The position numbers and the translations under genes were made by a program. Under the pieces are notes generated by a model, which did no database searches, was not told the DNA's origin, and saw nothing but the letters and a program-made list of their open reading frames with translations. DNA of 35,711 nucleotides from Actinomycetota bacterium. GTDB lineage: Bacteria > Actinomycetota > Thermoleophilia > Gaiellales > F1-60-MAGs149. Of the stretch, positions 1-7,458 are shown piece by piece. The stretch lies in contig CANJXE010000007.1 of the NCBI GenBank assembly GCA_947478745.1, positions 1-35,711 on the forward strand, written 5' to 3'. Position 1 is the first letter of the stretch. Each line of letters begins with the position of its first letter.

Positions 1-31
1 ACACGAAGGCGACAGCGGGGTCTCGGACAAA

Positions 32-47
32 ATGGGCCCGGGCCCAT
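32..47. repeat. Perfect 16-bp GC-rich palindrome
   Basis: ATGGGCCCGGGCCCAT reads identically on both strands. It lies just upstream of the csaA -10 box, where a -35 element would be expected. It could be a protein-binding site or the stem of an upstream terminator whose gene lies outside the window. No T-run follows it, so termination is uncertain. Confidence 0.5.
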
Positions 48-62
48 CGTGTCCGGGATGCG

Positions 63-68
63 TAGAGT
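63..68 (+). promoter_or_regulatory. Putative -10 box of csaA (leaderless)
   Basis: TAGAGT is followed by seven bases and then GTG at 76. This spacing puts the transcription start on or beside the start codon. It favours the GTG at 76 over the upstream GTG 49 and ATG 58. No convincing -35 is visible. Confidence 0.45.
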
Positions 69-75
69 TCTGCGT

Positions 76-420
76 GTGAAGGCGAAGGACCAGATCGGCA
101 TCGACGACTTCGCCGCCGTCGACATGCGCGTCGGTGCCGTGGTCGAGGTGCGCGCCTTTCCCGAAGCGCGCAAGCCCGCCTGGCAGATCCGGGTGGACTT
201 CGGCGCCGAGGTCGGGCTGCTCTGGACCAGCGCGCAGGTGACCATCTACTCCGCCGAAGAGCTCGTGGGACGGCGCGTCGTCGGGGCGGTCAACCTCGGG
301 ACGCGGCGGATCGCGGGCTTCGAGAGCGCGTTCCTGCTGCTGGGCGCCGTGCAGGCGGATGGCAGCGTGGTGCTGCTCGACGTCGATCAGCGCGCCACGC
401 TCGGCTCCTCGATCGCCTGA
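76..420 (+). CDS. csaA: CsaA-like tRNA-binding-domain protein
   Basis: The product is a small single-domain protein of the CsaA/EMAP-II OB-fold family, which forms dimers and has been described as a secretion-related chaperone or tRNA-binding protein in Bacillus. The family hallmarks DMRVG and FPEARKPAW lie near the N-terminus, followed by the region around IDFG-like VDFG and the closing NLGTRRIAG segment. The track ORF begins at GTG 49, but from GTG 76 the protein is 114 residues, close to the usual length of about 110, and a -10 box sits seven bases upstream. The next gene begins 12 bases downstream but has its own -10 box. The family assignment is secure; the cellular role is inferred from homologs only. 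Confidence 0.85.
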   Translation: MKAKDQIGIDDFAAVDMRVGAVVEVRAFPEARKPAWQIRVDFGAEVGLLWTSAQVTIYSAEELVGRRVVGAVNLGTRRIAGFESAFLLLGAVQADGSVVLLDVDQRATLGSSIA

Positions 421-426
421 TACCTT
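421..426 (+). promoter_or_regulatory. Putative -10 box, leaderless start of the 433 ORF
   Basis: TACCTT is followed by exactly six bases and then ATG 433. It begins immediately after the csaA stop codon. No -35 is recognisable because the upstream bases are csaA coding sequence. Confidence 0.5.
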
Positions 427-432
427 CAGCGC

Positions 433-840
433 ATGGACAGCTGCACGGTCTACTCCGCTGACGACGTTGCCGAGGTGCAGCAGCGGATCGCGGAGGACCT
501 CGCCGCCTGGCACGTGCTGACGCGGGAGACCGAAGCCCCCGCGCTCATGGACGTCGAGAGCGCCTACTGCCGCGGGCTCGCGCTCCACCTCGAGCTCGCG
601 TTCGTGGGGCGCGCCCGCTCGCAGGAGGGCGCAGACGGCAACGCGCTCAACGAGCTTCGCATGATCGCCCGCTCGCTGCTCGAAGGGGATGGGCTGCTGC
701 TGGAGGACGCGACGGTGGCGTACTCGTCCGAGCGAGCGGTGCTGGGCATCGCCGTCGGCGATCCGATCGTGCTCGACCCGGACGGCATCGAACGCCTGAC
801 CGGTGCCGTGCTCAACGAGATCCGGGCGAGATTCGTCTAG
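433..840 (+). CDS. Hypothetical protein, 135 aa
   Basis: I do not recognise this protein. It is acidic, soluble, and without signal peptide or membrane segment. A run of helices in the first two thirds (AEVQQRIAEDLAAWHVL, then ALHLELAFVGRAR) is followed by a short beta-rich section with LGIAVGDPIVL. Codon use and GC match the neighbours, and the ATG lies six bases after a good -10 box, so I believe it is a real gene. Its end overlaps the end of metW by four bases on the opposite strand, so the two are convergent. Nothing in the context ties it to methionine metabolism. Confidence 0.7.
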   Translation: MDSCTVYSADDVAEVQQRIAEDLAAWHVLTRETEAPALMDVESAYCRGLALHLELAFVGRARSQEGADGNALNELRMIARSLLEGDGLLLEDATVAYSSERAVLGIAVGDPIVLDPDGIERLTGAVLNEIRARFV

Positions 841-1427
841 CGATTGAGCAGATAGACCGCGCCCGCGGCCAGCAGATTCGCGGCGCGCTCGGTGACGGCG
901 CCGCGTGGGCTCCCACCCTCGTCGAGCAGGATCCGCCGCTCGACGGTGAAGCCCTCGGCGTGTGCGAGCGCCTCGAAGTCCTTGATCGAGCAGAGCCGGA
1001 TGTTCGGCGTCTCGTACCAGGCGTACGGCAGCAGCGGCGAGACGGGCATGCGGCCGCTGGCGGCGAGCTGCGTGCGCAGGCGCCAGTGGGCGAAGTTGGG
1101 GAACGACACGATGCTCTTGCGCGCCACGCGATGCATCTCGCGGAGCACGAGGGCGGGATGGTGGACCGCCTGCAGCGTCAGCGACATGATCACGATGTCG
1201 AATGAGTCGTCCTCGAGATCGTCGAGGCCCTTGTCGATGTCGTCCTGCAGCACGGGGACGCCGCGCTGCAGGCACGCGATCACGCCGTCGTCGGAGATCT
1301 CCACGCCCAGCCCATCGGCACCGCGATGGATCAGCTCCTCGAGCAGGGAACCATCGCCGCAGCCGAGGTCGAGCACGTGCGCGCCGGCCGGCACGAGCGA
1401 GGCGATGACGTCGAGATCGCCGCGCAT
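837..1427 (-). CDS. metW: MetW-type methyltransferase-fold protein
   Basis: This 196-residue protein has the class I methyltransferase SAM-binding loop LDLGCGDG near residues 20-27 and the family stretch VSFPNFAHWRLR that marks MetW. MetW is required with MetX for homoserine acylation in many bacteria and may modulate MetX; its own methylation substrate is unknown. It is the last gene of the minus-strand methionine operon. Its ATG shares one base with the metX stop (TGATG), so translation is probably coupled. The gene converges on the 433 ORF with a four-base overlap. Length and motifs are normal for the family. Confidence 0.92.
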   Translation of the reverse strand: MRGDLDVIASLVPAGAHVLDLGCGDGSLLEELIHRGADGLGVEISDDGVIACLQRGVPVLQDDIDKGLDDLEDDSFDIVIMSLTLQAVHHPALVLREMHRVARKSIVSFPNFAHWRLRTQLAASGRMPVSPLLPYAWYETPNIRLCSIKDFEALAHAEGFTVERRILLDEGGSPRGAVTERAANLLAAGAVYLLNR

Positions 1428-2581
1428 CAGGAGACCTCCTCCAGCGCGCGGTCGAGGTACGCCGCCACGGTGCGGTGATACTCAGGCACCTCGAGCAGGA
1501 ACGAGTCGTGCCCGTGGGGGGACGGGATGTCGCGGAACGAGACCTGAACGCGATGGGCGGTCAGCGTGCGCACGATTCCACGCGAGTGCGAGGTGTCGAA
1601 GCGCCAGTCGGTATCGAACGACAGCACGAGGAAGCGGGTCTTCGTCGCCGCCAGACGCTCGCGCACGAGCTCGAGATCGCTGAACGGATCGAAGTAGTCC
1701 ATCACGCGCGTCAGGTACAGGTAGGAGTTCGCGTCGAAGCGGTCGAGGAACGCCTTGCCCTGATGCTGGAGGTAGGACTCGACCTGGAAGTCCACGCCGA
1801 GGTCGAAGCGCGGCTCCTCGCGGTCCTGGATGCGGCGGCCGAACTTCTGGCGCATCGACTCCTCGGAGAGGTAGGTGATGTGCGCCATCATGCGCGCCAC
1901 GGAGAGGCCGTGATCGGGCCCCTTGCCGGTCGCGTAGTAGTCGCCGTCGGCGAAATCGGGATCGTTCATGATCGCCGCGCGCGCCACGGCGCTGAAGGCG
2001 ATGTTCTGCGCAGACAGGCGCGAGGTGGCGCAGATGACCAGGCCGTTGTCGAGCTCGTCGGGGTGGTCGAGCGCCCACTGCAGCACCTGCATGCCGCCGA
2101 GCGATCCGCCGATCGCGGCGAGCACGTGGTGGATGCCGAGGTGCGCCAGCAGCTTGCGCTGCACCCGCACGAGGTCGGAGACCGTGAACAGCGGGAAGCG
2201 CAGGCCGTATGGCTGGCCGGTCGTCGGATCGATCGACGAGGGACCGGTCGTGCCCTGACAGCCGCCGAGCAGGTTGGACGAGACGACGAAGAGCCGGTCG
2301 GTGTCGACGGGCTTGCCCGGGCCGATCAGCGTGTCCCACCAGCCGGGCCGCTCCGGATCGCCGTGGTGGCCGGCGGCGTTGGCATCGCCCGTCAGGGCGT
2401 GGCAGACCACGACGACGTTGCGGTCGCCCGCGGTGCGCTCGCCGTACGTCTCGTAGGCCACCTCGACGGGCGCGAGGGTCTCGCCCGAGTCGAGCACGAG
2501 CGGGTCGTCCTGCGTGAACAGGACGACCCGCTGCGTCTCGACCAATCCGAGGGAGCGCCGCGTGTGATCGGTCGCTCCCAT
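1427..2581 (-). CDS. metX: Homoserine O-acetyltransferase
   Basis: MetX transfers an acyl group, usually acetyl from acetyl-CoA, to the hydroxyl of homoserine, the first committed step of methionine synthesis in the cytoplasm. This is a 384-residue alpha/beta hydrolase. The nucleophile elbow GGSLGGMQ places the catalytic Ser at about residue 160. The acidic residue lies in LSFDTDW near residue 325, and the His is in SPHGHDSF near residue 358. The signature NLLGGCQGTTGP is present. It follows metY by five bases and overlaps metW by one base, so the three genes form one transcript under the SAM riboswitch. Some MetX proteins use succinyl-CoA; I cannot settle the acyl donor from sequence alone. 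Confidence 0.95.
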   Translation of the reverse strand: MGATDHTRRSLGLVETQRVVLFTQDDPLVLDSGETLAPVEVAYETYGERTAGDRNVVVVCHALTGDANAAGHHGDPERPGWWDTLIGPGKPVDTDRLFVVSSNLLGGCQGTTGPSSIDPTTGQPYGLRFPLFTVSDLVRVQRKLLAHLGIHHVLAAIGGSLGGMQVLQWALDHPDELDNGLVICATSRLSAQNIAFSAVARAAIMNDPDFADGDYYATGKGPDHGLSVARMMAHITYLSEESMRQKFGRRIQDREEPRFDLGVDFQVESYLQHQGKAFLDRFDANSYLYLTRVMDYFDPFSDLELVRERLAATKTRFLVLSFDTDWRFDTSHSRGIVRTLTAHRVQVSFRDIPSPHGHDSFLLEVPEYHRTVAAYLDRALEEVS

Positions 2582-2586
2582 CAGGT

Positions 2587-3876
2587 CTACTTGCTCTGCG
2601 CCAGGGCCTGATCGATATCCGCGATCAGGTCGTCGACGTTCTCGATGCCGACCGACAGGCGGACCATGTCCGGCTTGACGCCGGCCTTGGCCAGCTCCTC
2701 GTCGTTCAGCTGGGAGTGCGTCGTGGACGCGTTGTGGATCGCCAGCGAGCGGGCGTCACCGATGTTCGCGAGGTGCGTGAACAGCTCGAGGCTCTCGATG
2801 AACTTCCGACCACCATCGCGACCGCTCTTGACGCCGAACGACACGATGCCGCCGAAGCCCTTGCCGGTGTTGAGGATGCGCTTGGCGACCTCGTGGTAAT
2901 CGTCACCCTCGAGGCCGGGGTAGTAGACCCAGCTGACGTCGGGGTGCGACTCGAGGTGCTTGGCGATGGTCAGCGCGTTCTGGCTCTGGCGCTCGACGCG
3001 CAGGGCCAGCGTCTCCAGGCCCTGCAGGATCAGGAACGCGTTGAACGGCGACAGCGCGGCGCCCGTGTTGCGCAGCATCACGGTGCGGACGCGTGCGATG
3101 TACGCGGCCGGCCCCATGGCGTCGGACCAGACCACGCCGTGGTACGACGGGTCGGGCTTCGTCAGGCCGGGGAAGCGGTCGGCGTGCGCCGTCCAGTCGA
3201 ACTTGCCGGAGTCGACGATGACGCCGGCGATGGTCGTCCCGTGCCCGCCCATGTACTTCGTGGCGGAGTGGACGGCGATGTCGGCACCGTGCTCGAAGAT
3301 CTGGGTGAGGATCGGCGTGCCGATCGTGTTGTCCACGATCAGCGGCAGGCCGGCTGCGTGGGCGGCGTCGGCCCAAGCCTTGATGTCGACCACGTTGAGG
3401 CGCGGGTTGCCGATCGTCTCGGCGAACACGAGCTTCGTGTTCTCGTCGACGAGCTCGGCGACCTTCTCCGGCTGGTCGGGGTCGACGAAGCGGACCTCGA
3501 TGCCGTACTGCGGCAGCGTGTGGGCGAAGAGGTTGTACGTGCCGCCGTACAGCGTGGAGACGCTGATGATGTTGTCGCCGGCCTTGGCGATGTTCATCAC
3601 CGAGTAGGTGACGGCGGCCTGGCCCGACGCGGTCGCGCAGGCGGCGATGCCGCCCTCGAGGGCCGCGACGCGCTGCTCCATGACGTCCCAGGTGGGATTC
3701 ATGATGCGCGTGTAGATGTTGCCCGGCACGGCCAGCGCGAACAGGTCGGCGGCGTGCTGGGCGTCGTTGAACTCGTAGCTCGTCGTCTGGTAGATCGGCA
3801 CCGCGACGGCCTTCGTCGTCGGGTCCGGGCTCTGACCTGCGTGCAGTACCAGGGTTTCCGGCTTGAGATTGGACAT
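2587..3876 (-). CDS. metY: O-acetylhomoserine aminocarboxypropyltransferase (sulfhydrylase)
   Basis: This PLP enzyme of the Cys/Met-metabolism fold joins O-acetylhomoserine with sulfide (or methanethiol) to make homocysteine (or methionine). The 429-residue length fits MetY, which is longer than the cystathionine synthases of the family. The Schiff-base lysine is in [11 protein letters not shown] at about residue 207, and the PLP-binding Asp is in VDNT near residue 182. The ATG is preceded by TAGGAG about seven bases upstream, a good ribosome binding site. It is the first gene of metY-metX-metW, with a leader of about 230 bases that holds a SAM-I riboswitch. The pairing with MetX means that direct sulfhydrylation is the likely route to homocysteine here. 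Confidence 0.95.
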   Translation of the reverse strand: MSNLKPETLVLHAGQSPDPTTKAVAVPIYQTTSYEFNDAQHAADLFALAVPGNIYTRIMNPTWDVMEQRVAALEGGIAACATASGQAAVTYSVMNIAKAGDNIISVSTLYGGTYNLFAHTLPQYGIEVRFVDPDQPEKVAELVDENTKLVFAETIGNPRLNVVDIKAWADAAHAAGLPLIVDNTIGTPILTQIFEHGADIAVHSATKYMGGHGTTIAGVIVDSGKFDWTAHADRFPGLTKPDPSYHGVVWSDAMGPAAYIARVRTVMLRNTGAALSPFNAFLILQGLETLALRVERQSQNALTIAKHLESHPDVSWVYYPGLEGDDYHEVAKRILNTGKGFGGIVSFGVKSGRDGGRKFIESLELFTHLANIGDARSLAIHNASTTHSQLNDEELAKAGVKPDMVRLSVGIENVDDLIADIDQALAQSK

Positions 3877-3920
3877 CGTCTGCTCCTATTTGCCTGTCGG
3901 CGTCGCGTCCCGGTGAGGGG

Positions 3921-3944
3921 GGTCCGGGCCTTCGGGGGCGGACC
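3921..3944 (-). other. Hairpin between SAM riboswitch and metY
   Basis: In the transcript GGTCCG pairs with CGGACC across a 12-base loop that itself contains short C and G runs. It lies about 45 bases upstream of the metY ATG, between the aptamer and the ribosome binding site. No U-tract follows, so it does not look like a classical intrinsic terminator. It is the best candidate for part of the expression platform. Confidence 0.4.
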
Positions 3945-3952
3945 GGCGGCGC

Positions 3953-3968
3953 CGAGGTTACGTCCTCG
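3953..3968 (-). other. Small hairpin just downstream of the aptamer
   Basis: CGAGG and CCTCG pair around a six-base loop, starting 11 bases after the 3' strand of riboswitch P1. It may compete with another structure in the expression platform, but it is short and could be chance in such GC-rich DNA. Confidence 0.25.
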
Positions 3969-3978
3969 ACGACGGCTT

Positions 3979-4100
3979 GCCATCTTCCGCTCACCCGTCC
4001 GGGACATGGCCGGGTTCGCGCTGGATGAAGCACCTGACGGGCGGTTGCCCCGGTTGCTGTCGCGTCATAAGGCCAGATCCCTCGGCGACTCGTGATGGGT
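3979..4100 (-). ncRNA. SAM-I (S-box) riboswitch upstream of metY
   Basis: The minus strand carries the S-box core in the right order: ACGAG, GAGGGA, TGGCC, ATGA, GCAACC, GGTGCTTCATCCAGC and finally GGAAGATGG. P1 is closed by CCATC with GATGG. P2 is closed by GTCGC (plus 4085-4089) with GCGAC (plus 4059-4063). P3 is ACC/GGT with an inner GGGC/GCCC. P4 is ACCCG/CGGGT. The P2 loop CTGG can pair with CCAG in the J3/4 region, the expected pseudoknot. In known S-box RNAs, SAM binding turns off downstream methionine genes, which fits metY-metX-metW. Boundaries are approximate. It is not of the SAM-IV type. Confidence 0.88.
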
Positions 4101-4110
4101 TGCGTGCAGC

Positions 4111-4138
4111 AGATTAGCATCGGCGTGCCGCGAGTCAA
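4111..4138 (-). promoter_or_regulatory. Promoter of the riboswitch-metYXW transcript
   Basis: On the minus strand TTGACT (plus 4133-4138) and TAATCT (plus 4111-4116) are separated by 16 bases, a near-consensus housekeeping sigma promoter. Transcription would begin near 4104, only a few bases before riboswitch P1, so the aptamer forms the very 5' end of the mRNA. It is one of the few two-part promoters I can recognise in the window. Confidence 0.7.
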
Positions 4139-4229
4139 GCGACCCGTGCCTCGCAAACGCGTCTTCGGCGCCCGTGAGCGCATCGCCGACGGCCGCGCGC
4201 ACATGGCTGCGCGAAGACGTGTGGTGACG

Positions 4230-4235
4230 TACCAT
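4230..4235 (+). promoter_or_regulatory. Putative -10 box of pdxST-yebC
   Basis: TACCAT lies 57 bases before the pdxS ATG. Transcription would begin near 4242 and give a leader of about 50 bases carrying a hairpin and a Shine-Dalgarno sequence. No clear -35 is seen 16-18 bases upstream. Between 4139 and 4229 I see no other feature. Confidence 0.4.
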
Positions 4236-4243
4236 CCAACGAG

Positions 4244-4262
4244 TGCGCCCCGTTCGGGCGCA
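4244..4262 (+). other. Hairpin in the pdxS 5' leader
   Basis: TGCGCCC and GGGCGCA form a perfect 7-bp stem around a five-base loop at the start of the presumed pdxS leader. It is 30 bases upstream of the ATG and does not cover the ribosome binding site. It could stabilise the mRNA 5' end or be a protein site. Confidence 0.4.
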
Positions 4263-4280
4263 ACTCACGACTCATTTCAC

Positions 4281-4286
4281 GAGGTG
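4281..4286 (+). promoter_or_regulatory. Ribosome binding site of pdxS
   Basis: GAGGTG is six bases from ATG 4293. It fixes the pdxS start and rules out the in-frame ATG at 4092 used by the ORF track, which would place the riboswitch and promoters inside a coding region. Confidence 0.7.
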
Positions 4287-4292
4287 AAGGGC

Positions 4293-5177
4293 ATGTCCGA
4301 GCAGGGCACCATGCGCGTCAAGAGCGGTCTGGCCGAGATGCTGAAGGGTGGCGTCATCATGGACGTCGTCGATGCCGAACAGGCCAAGATCGCGGAAGAC
4401 GCCGGCGCCTGCGCCGTCATGGCCCTGGAGCGCGTGCCCGCGGACATCCGCGCCGACGGCGGCGTCGCCCGCATGTCGGATCCCGAGATGATCATCGGCA
4501 TCCAGGAGGCCGTCTCGATCCCGGTCATGGCGAAGGTCCGCATCGGACACTTCGTCGAGGCCCAGGTCATCGAGAGCCTCGAGGTCGACTACATCGACGA
4601 GTCCGAGGTGCTGACGCCCGCGGACGAGGCGCACCACATCGACAAGTGGAAGTTCACGATTCCGTTCGTCTGCGGCGCGACGAACCTCGGCGAGGCGCTC
4701 CGTCGCATCGGCGAGGGTGCGGCGATGATCCGCTCGAAGGGCGAGGCCGGCACCGGCGACGTCGTCGAGGCAGTCCGCCACATCCGCGCCATCAACGGCG
4801 AGATCCGGCACCTGGCAGCCATGGACCCCGACGAGCTCTTCGCCCGTGCGAAGGAGCTGCAGGCTCCGCTGCCGTTGGTGCAAGAGACCGCGCGTCTCGG
4901 CCGTCTGCCCGTGGTGCTGTTCACCGCCGGCGGCGTCGCAACGCCCGCTGACGCGGCGCTGATGATGCAGCTCGGCTCCGACGGCGTGTTCGTCGGCTCC
5001 GGCATCTTCAAGAGCGGCGACCCTGCCAAGCGCGCCCGTGCCGTCGTCGAGGCCGTCACGCACTTCCGCGACGCCAAGAAGATCGCGGAGGTCTCCAAGG
5101 GCCTTGGCGAGGCGATGGTCGGTCGCAGCGCGAAGTCGATCCCCGAGGCAGAGCTGCTCGCCGGACGTGGCTGGTAG
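4293..5177 (+). CDS. pdxS: Pyridoxal 5'-phosphate synthase, PdxS subunit
   Basis: PdxS condenses ribose 5-phosphate, glyceraldehyde 3-phosphate and ammonia to PLP without deoxyxylulose phosphate. It is a TIM barrel that forms dodecamers and receives ammonia from PdxT. From ATG 4293 the protein has 294 residues, the normal length. The two active-site lysines are visible at positions matching the Bacillus enzyme: Lys81 in MAKVRIGH and Lys149 in [11 protein letters not shown]. The Asp in VIMDVV lies at residue 24. The upstream extension in the ORF track is not part of the family. The stop overlaps the start of pdxT by 11 bases, implying coupled synthesis of the two subunits. Confidence 0.97.
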   Translation: MSEQGTMRVKSGLAEMLKGGVIMDVVDAEQAKIAEDAGACAVMALERVPADIRADGGVARMSDPEMIIGIQEAVSIPVMAKVRIGHFVEAQVIESLEVDYIDESEVLTPADEAHHIDKWKFTIPFVCGATNLGEALRRIGEGAAMIRSKGEAGTGDVVEAVRHIRAINGEIRHLAAMDPDELFARAKELQAPLPLVQETARLGRLPVVLFTAGGVATPADAALMMQLGSDGVFVGSGIFKSGDPAKRARAVVEAVTHFRDAKKIAEVSKGLGEAMVGRSAKSIPEAELLAGRGW

Positions 5178-5766
5178 CACCCCGCGCGTCGGCGTTCTCG
5201 CGCTGCAGGGTGCATTTCGAGAGCACGTCGCCTCGCTCGAGCGCCTCGGGGCGGAGGCGTTCGAGGTGCGCACCCCCGCGGAGCTCGAGGGCGTTGACGG
5301 CATCGTGCTGCCCGGTGGCGAGTCCACCACGATGGATCTCCTGCTCGGCTCCTCCGGCCTGCGCGAGCCGCTGGCCCAGGCGATTGCGGCCGGCATCCCG
5401 GTGTTCGGCACCTGTGCCGGGCTGATCCTGCTCGCCCGGGACATCGAGGACGGCATCGAGGGACAGCGCAGCTTCGCGGCGCTCGACGTGACGGCGCTGC
5501 GCAACGGCTACGGGCGGCAGGTCAAGTCGTTCGAAGGCCCGGTCGAGCTCGCAGCTGGCGGCGTGCCGATGACCGGTCTCTTCATCCGCGCACCGCGCAT
5601 CACGCGCGTCGGCGACGGGGTTGAGGTGCTGGCGCGGCTGGGCGATGAGCCCGTCGCGGTGCGCAGCGGGTCTATCATGGCCGCGACGTTCCATCCGGAG
5701 CTGACCGACGACGATCGCCTGCACGGGACGTTCCTCGAAGGCATCAAGAACACGAGCGGGGGGTAG
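5167..5766 (+). CDS. pdxT: Pyridoxal 5'-phosphate synthase glutaminase, PdxT subunit
   Basis: PdxT hydrolyses glutamine and channels ammonia to PdxS. It is a class I glutamine amidotransferase of 199 residues from GTG 5167. The Cys nucleophile is Cys83 in FGTCAGL, and the His-Glu pair is in TFHPE at about 176-178. LPGGEST, binding the substrate carboxylate, is near residues 48-54. The track ORF starts at 5038, inside pdxS, but family proteins begin just before RVGVLALQG, so the GTG overlapping the pdxS end by 11 bases is the best start. yebC follows after two bases. The pdxST pair shows that the organism uses the DXP-independent vitamin B6 route. Confidence 0.95.
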   Translation: MAGSTPRVGVLALQGAFREHVASLERLGAEAFEVRTPAELEGVDGIVLPGGESTTMDLLLGSSGLREPLAQAIAAGIPVFGTCAGLILLARDIEDGIEGQRSFAALDVTALRNGYGRQVKSFEGPVELAAGGVPMTGLFIRAPRITRVGDGVEVLARLGDEPVAVRSGSIMAATFHPELTDDDRLHGTFLEGIKNTSGG

Positions 5767-5768
5767 CC

Positions 5769-6509
5769 ATGTCCGGTCATTCCAAGTGGTCCACCATCAA
5801 GCACAAGAAGGCCGCGACCGACAAGAAGCGCGCCGTCATGTTCTCCAAGCTGTCGCGCGCCATCATGGTCGCCGCCAAGGAGGGCGGGGGTGACCCCGAC
5901 GGCAATGCGGCTCTCGCGAACGCGATCGCCAAGGCCAAGTCGTACTCCCTGCCGAAGGACAACATCGAGCGCGCGGTCGCCAAGGGCGCCGGCGGTGGTG
6001 AGGGCGAGAACTACGAGACGGTCACGTACGAGGGCTTCGGCCCCGGTGGCGCGGCGTTCGTGGTCGAGGCGCTGACCGACAATCGCAATCGCACCGCGGC
6101 CAACGTCCGCAGCATCTTCACGAAGGCCGGCTCGGCCCTCGGCAGCCCCGGTAGCGTGGCCTGGAAGTTCGATCGCAAGGGCGTGATCATCGTGGAGGGC
6201 GTGACCGACGAGGACGAGCTCGTGCTCGCCGCCGCCGACGCCGGTGCCGACGATGCCGAGGGCGAAGACGGCGTCTACCGCGTCACGTGCGAGCCGACCG
6301 CGCTGGGTTCCGTGCGCGACGCCCTCGAGGCCGCAGGCTACGAGCTGTCCAGCGCCGAGCTGGCGCTGCTGCCGAAGCAGTCCTCGGAGATCGACGACGA
6401 GGGCGCCCGCAAGGTCCTCAAGATGGTCGATGCCCTGGAGGAGGACGACGACGTGCAGGACGTGGTGTTCGACGTCGAGATCCCCGAAGCCGTGCTCGCC
6501 GAGCAGTAG
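5769..6509 (+). CDS. yebC: YebC/PmpR-family protein
   Basis: The 246-residue product begins with the family signature MSGHSKWSTIKHKK and has the glycine-rich KGAGGGEGENYE region around residue 75, as well as VTYEGFGPGG. YebC-family proteins have been described as transcriptional regulators, in some bacteria of the ruv genes or of quorum sensing, and more recently as translation factors helping ribosomes through proline-rich stretches. This copy is full length. It is two bases from pdxT, after a GGGGGG-rich ribosome binding site. pdxST-yebC-ruvCAB is a recurrent actinobacterial order; here two extra genes separate yebC from ruvC. Confidence 0.93.
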   Translation: MSGHSKWSTIKHKKAATDKKRAVMFSKLSRAIMVAAKEGGGDPDGNAALANAIAKAKSYSLPKDNIERAVAKGAGGGEGENYETVTYEGFGPGGAAFVVEALTDNRNRTAANVRSIFTKAGSALGSPGSVAWKFDRKGVIIVEGVTDEDELVLAAADAGADDAEGEDGVYRVTCEPTALGSVRDALEAAGYELSSAELALLPKQSSEIDDEGARKVLKMVDALEEDDDVQDVVFDVEIPEAVLAEQ

Positions 6510-6516
6510 GTCCGTC

Positions 6517-7458
6517 GTGGCGACCCCGGTCATCATCGACTGCGATCCGGGGATCGACGACGCGATCGCGATCCTGCTGGCGCTGGCCAGCCCCGAGCTC
6601 GACGTCCTCGCCATCACCACCGTGGCCGGCAACGTGCCGCTGGCGAACACGACGGCCAACGGGCTGCGAGTGCTGGACCTCGCGCGTCGCGCCGACGTGC
6701 CGCTGGCGGCCGGAGCGACGCGCCCGCTCGTGCACGTGCCGGCGGGCGATTCGTCCGAGACGCACGGGGAGACGGGGCTCGACGGCTCCGGGCTGCCCGA
6801 CCCCTCGCGCGGTCCCGTCGCCGAGCACGCCATCGACCTGATCGCGCGGCTGGCACTGGCGCAACCGGGTGAGATCATGCTCGCCGCCGTCGGTCCCCTG
6901 ACCAACGTCGCGCTGCTCGCCGCGCTGCGTCCCGAGGCGTTCGCGGCCCTGCGCGGTGTGATGGTGATGGGCGGTGCTGCCAGCGGCGGCAACATGTCGC
7001 CCTACGCCGAGTTCAACGTGTGGTTCGACCCCGAGGCCGCGGAGCGCGTGCTCCAGTCGGGCCAGAACGTCACGCTCGTCGGGCTCGACGTGACGCGGCA
7101 GGCGATCCTCAACGCGACGGACATCGACGCGCTGGCCCTGCTGCCGCAGCTCGGGCCGGCGGTCGCCGGCATGCTGCGCTTCTACATGCGCAAGCACGTC
7201 CACTGGTACGGCGAGGAGATCGTCTACCAGCACGACAGCCTCGCGATCGCGCAGCTGATCGACCCGGCGATCCTGTCGTCGCGGCACTGCCACGTGCTCG
7301 TCGATACGGGTCTCGGGCCGGCGCGCGGTGCGACGTTGGTGGATCGGCTGGGAGTCTACGGCGGCACGCCCAACGCGCGATGGGCCGAGACCGTCGATGT
7401 CGAGCGCTTCCGCTCGTTGCTGCTGCAGCGGCTCGCTGCGCTTGCCGCGTCCCTCTAG
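6517..7458 (+). CDS. Inosine-uridine-preferring nucleoside hydrolase family protein
   Basis: The enzyme should cleave the N-glycosidic bond of ribonucleosides to free base and ribose, in nucleoside salvage. From GTG 6517 it has 313 residues, the normal length. The calcium-binding signature DCDPGIDDA places Asp10, Asp14 and Asp15 at the classical positions. The substrate-binding section AEFNVWFDPEAA and the C-terminal His-Asp (YQHDSLA, about His239/Asp240) are also present. The track ORF starts inside yebC and is too long. The gene begins seven bases after the yebC stop, so it may be the last gene of that transcript. Its stop codon overlaps that of the convergent cupin gene. The exact base preference is not readable. 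Confidence 0.9.
   Translation: MATPVIIDCDPGIDDAIAILLALASPELDVLAITTVAGNVPLANTTANGLRVLDLARRADVPLAAGATRPLVHVPAGDSSETHGETGLDGSGLPDPSRGPVAEHAIDLIARLALAQPGEIMLAAVGPLTNVALLAALRPEAFAALRGVMVMGGAASGGNMSPYAEFNVWFDPEAAERVLQSGQNVTLVGLDVTRQAILNATDIDALALLPQLGPAVAGMLRFYMRKHVHWYGEEIVYQHDSLAIAQLIDPAILSSRHCHVLVDTGLGPARGATLVDRLGVYGGTPNARWAETVDVERFRSLLLQRLAALAASL

Noticed and set aside
2716-4095. 459-codon plus-strand ORF over metY and its leader
   Set aside because: It is antisense to metY and to the riboswitch, and its translation has no family features.
3979-4100. Reading the metY leader as a SAM-IV riboswitch
   Set aside because: The element order, the GAGGGA...TGGCC...ATGA core and the GGAAGATGG closing are those of SAM-I.
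4092-4292. N-terminal extension of the pdxS ORF to ATG 4092
   Set aside because: It would overlap the riboswitch and both promoters, has no family match, and GAGGTG lies six bases before ATG 4293, which gives the usual 294-residue PdxS.
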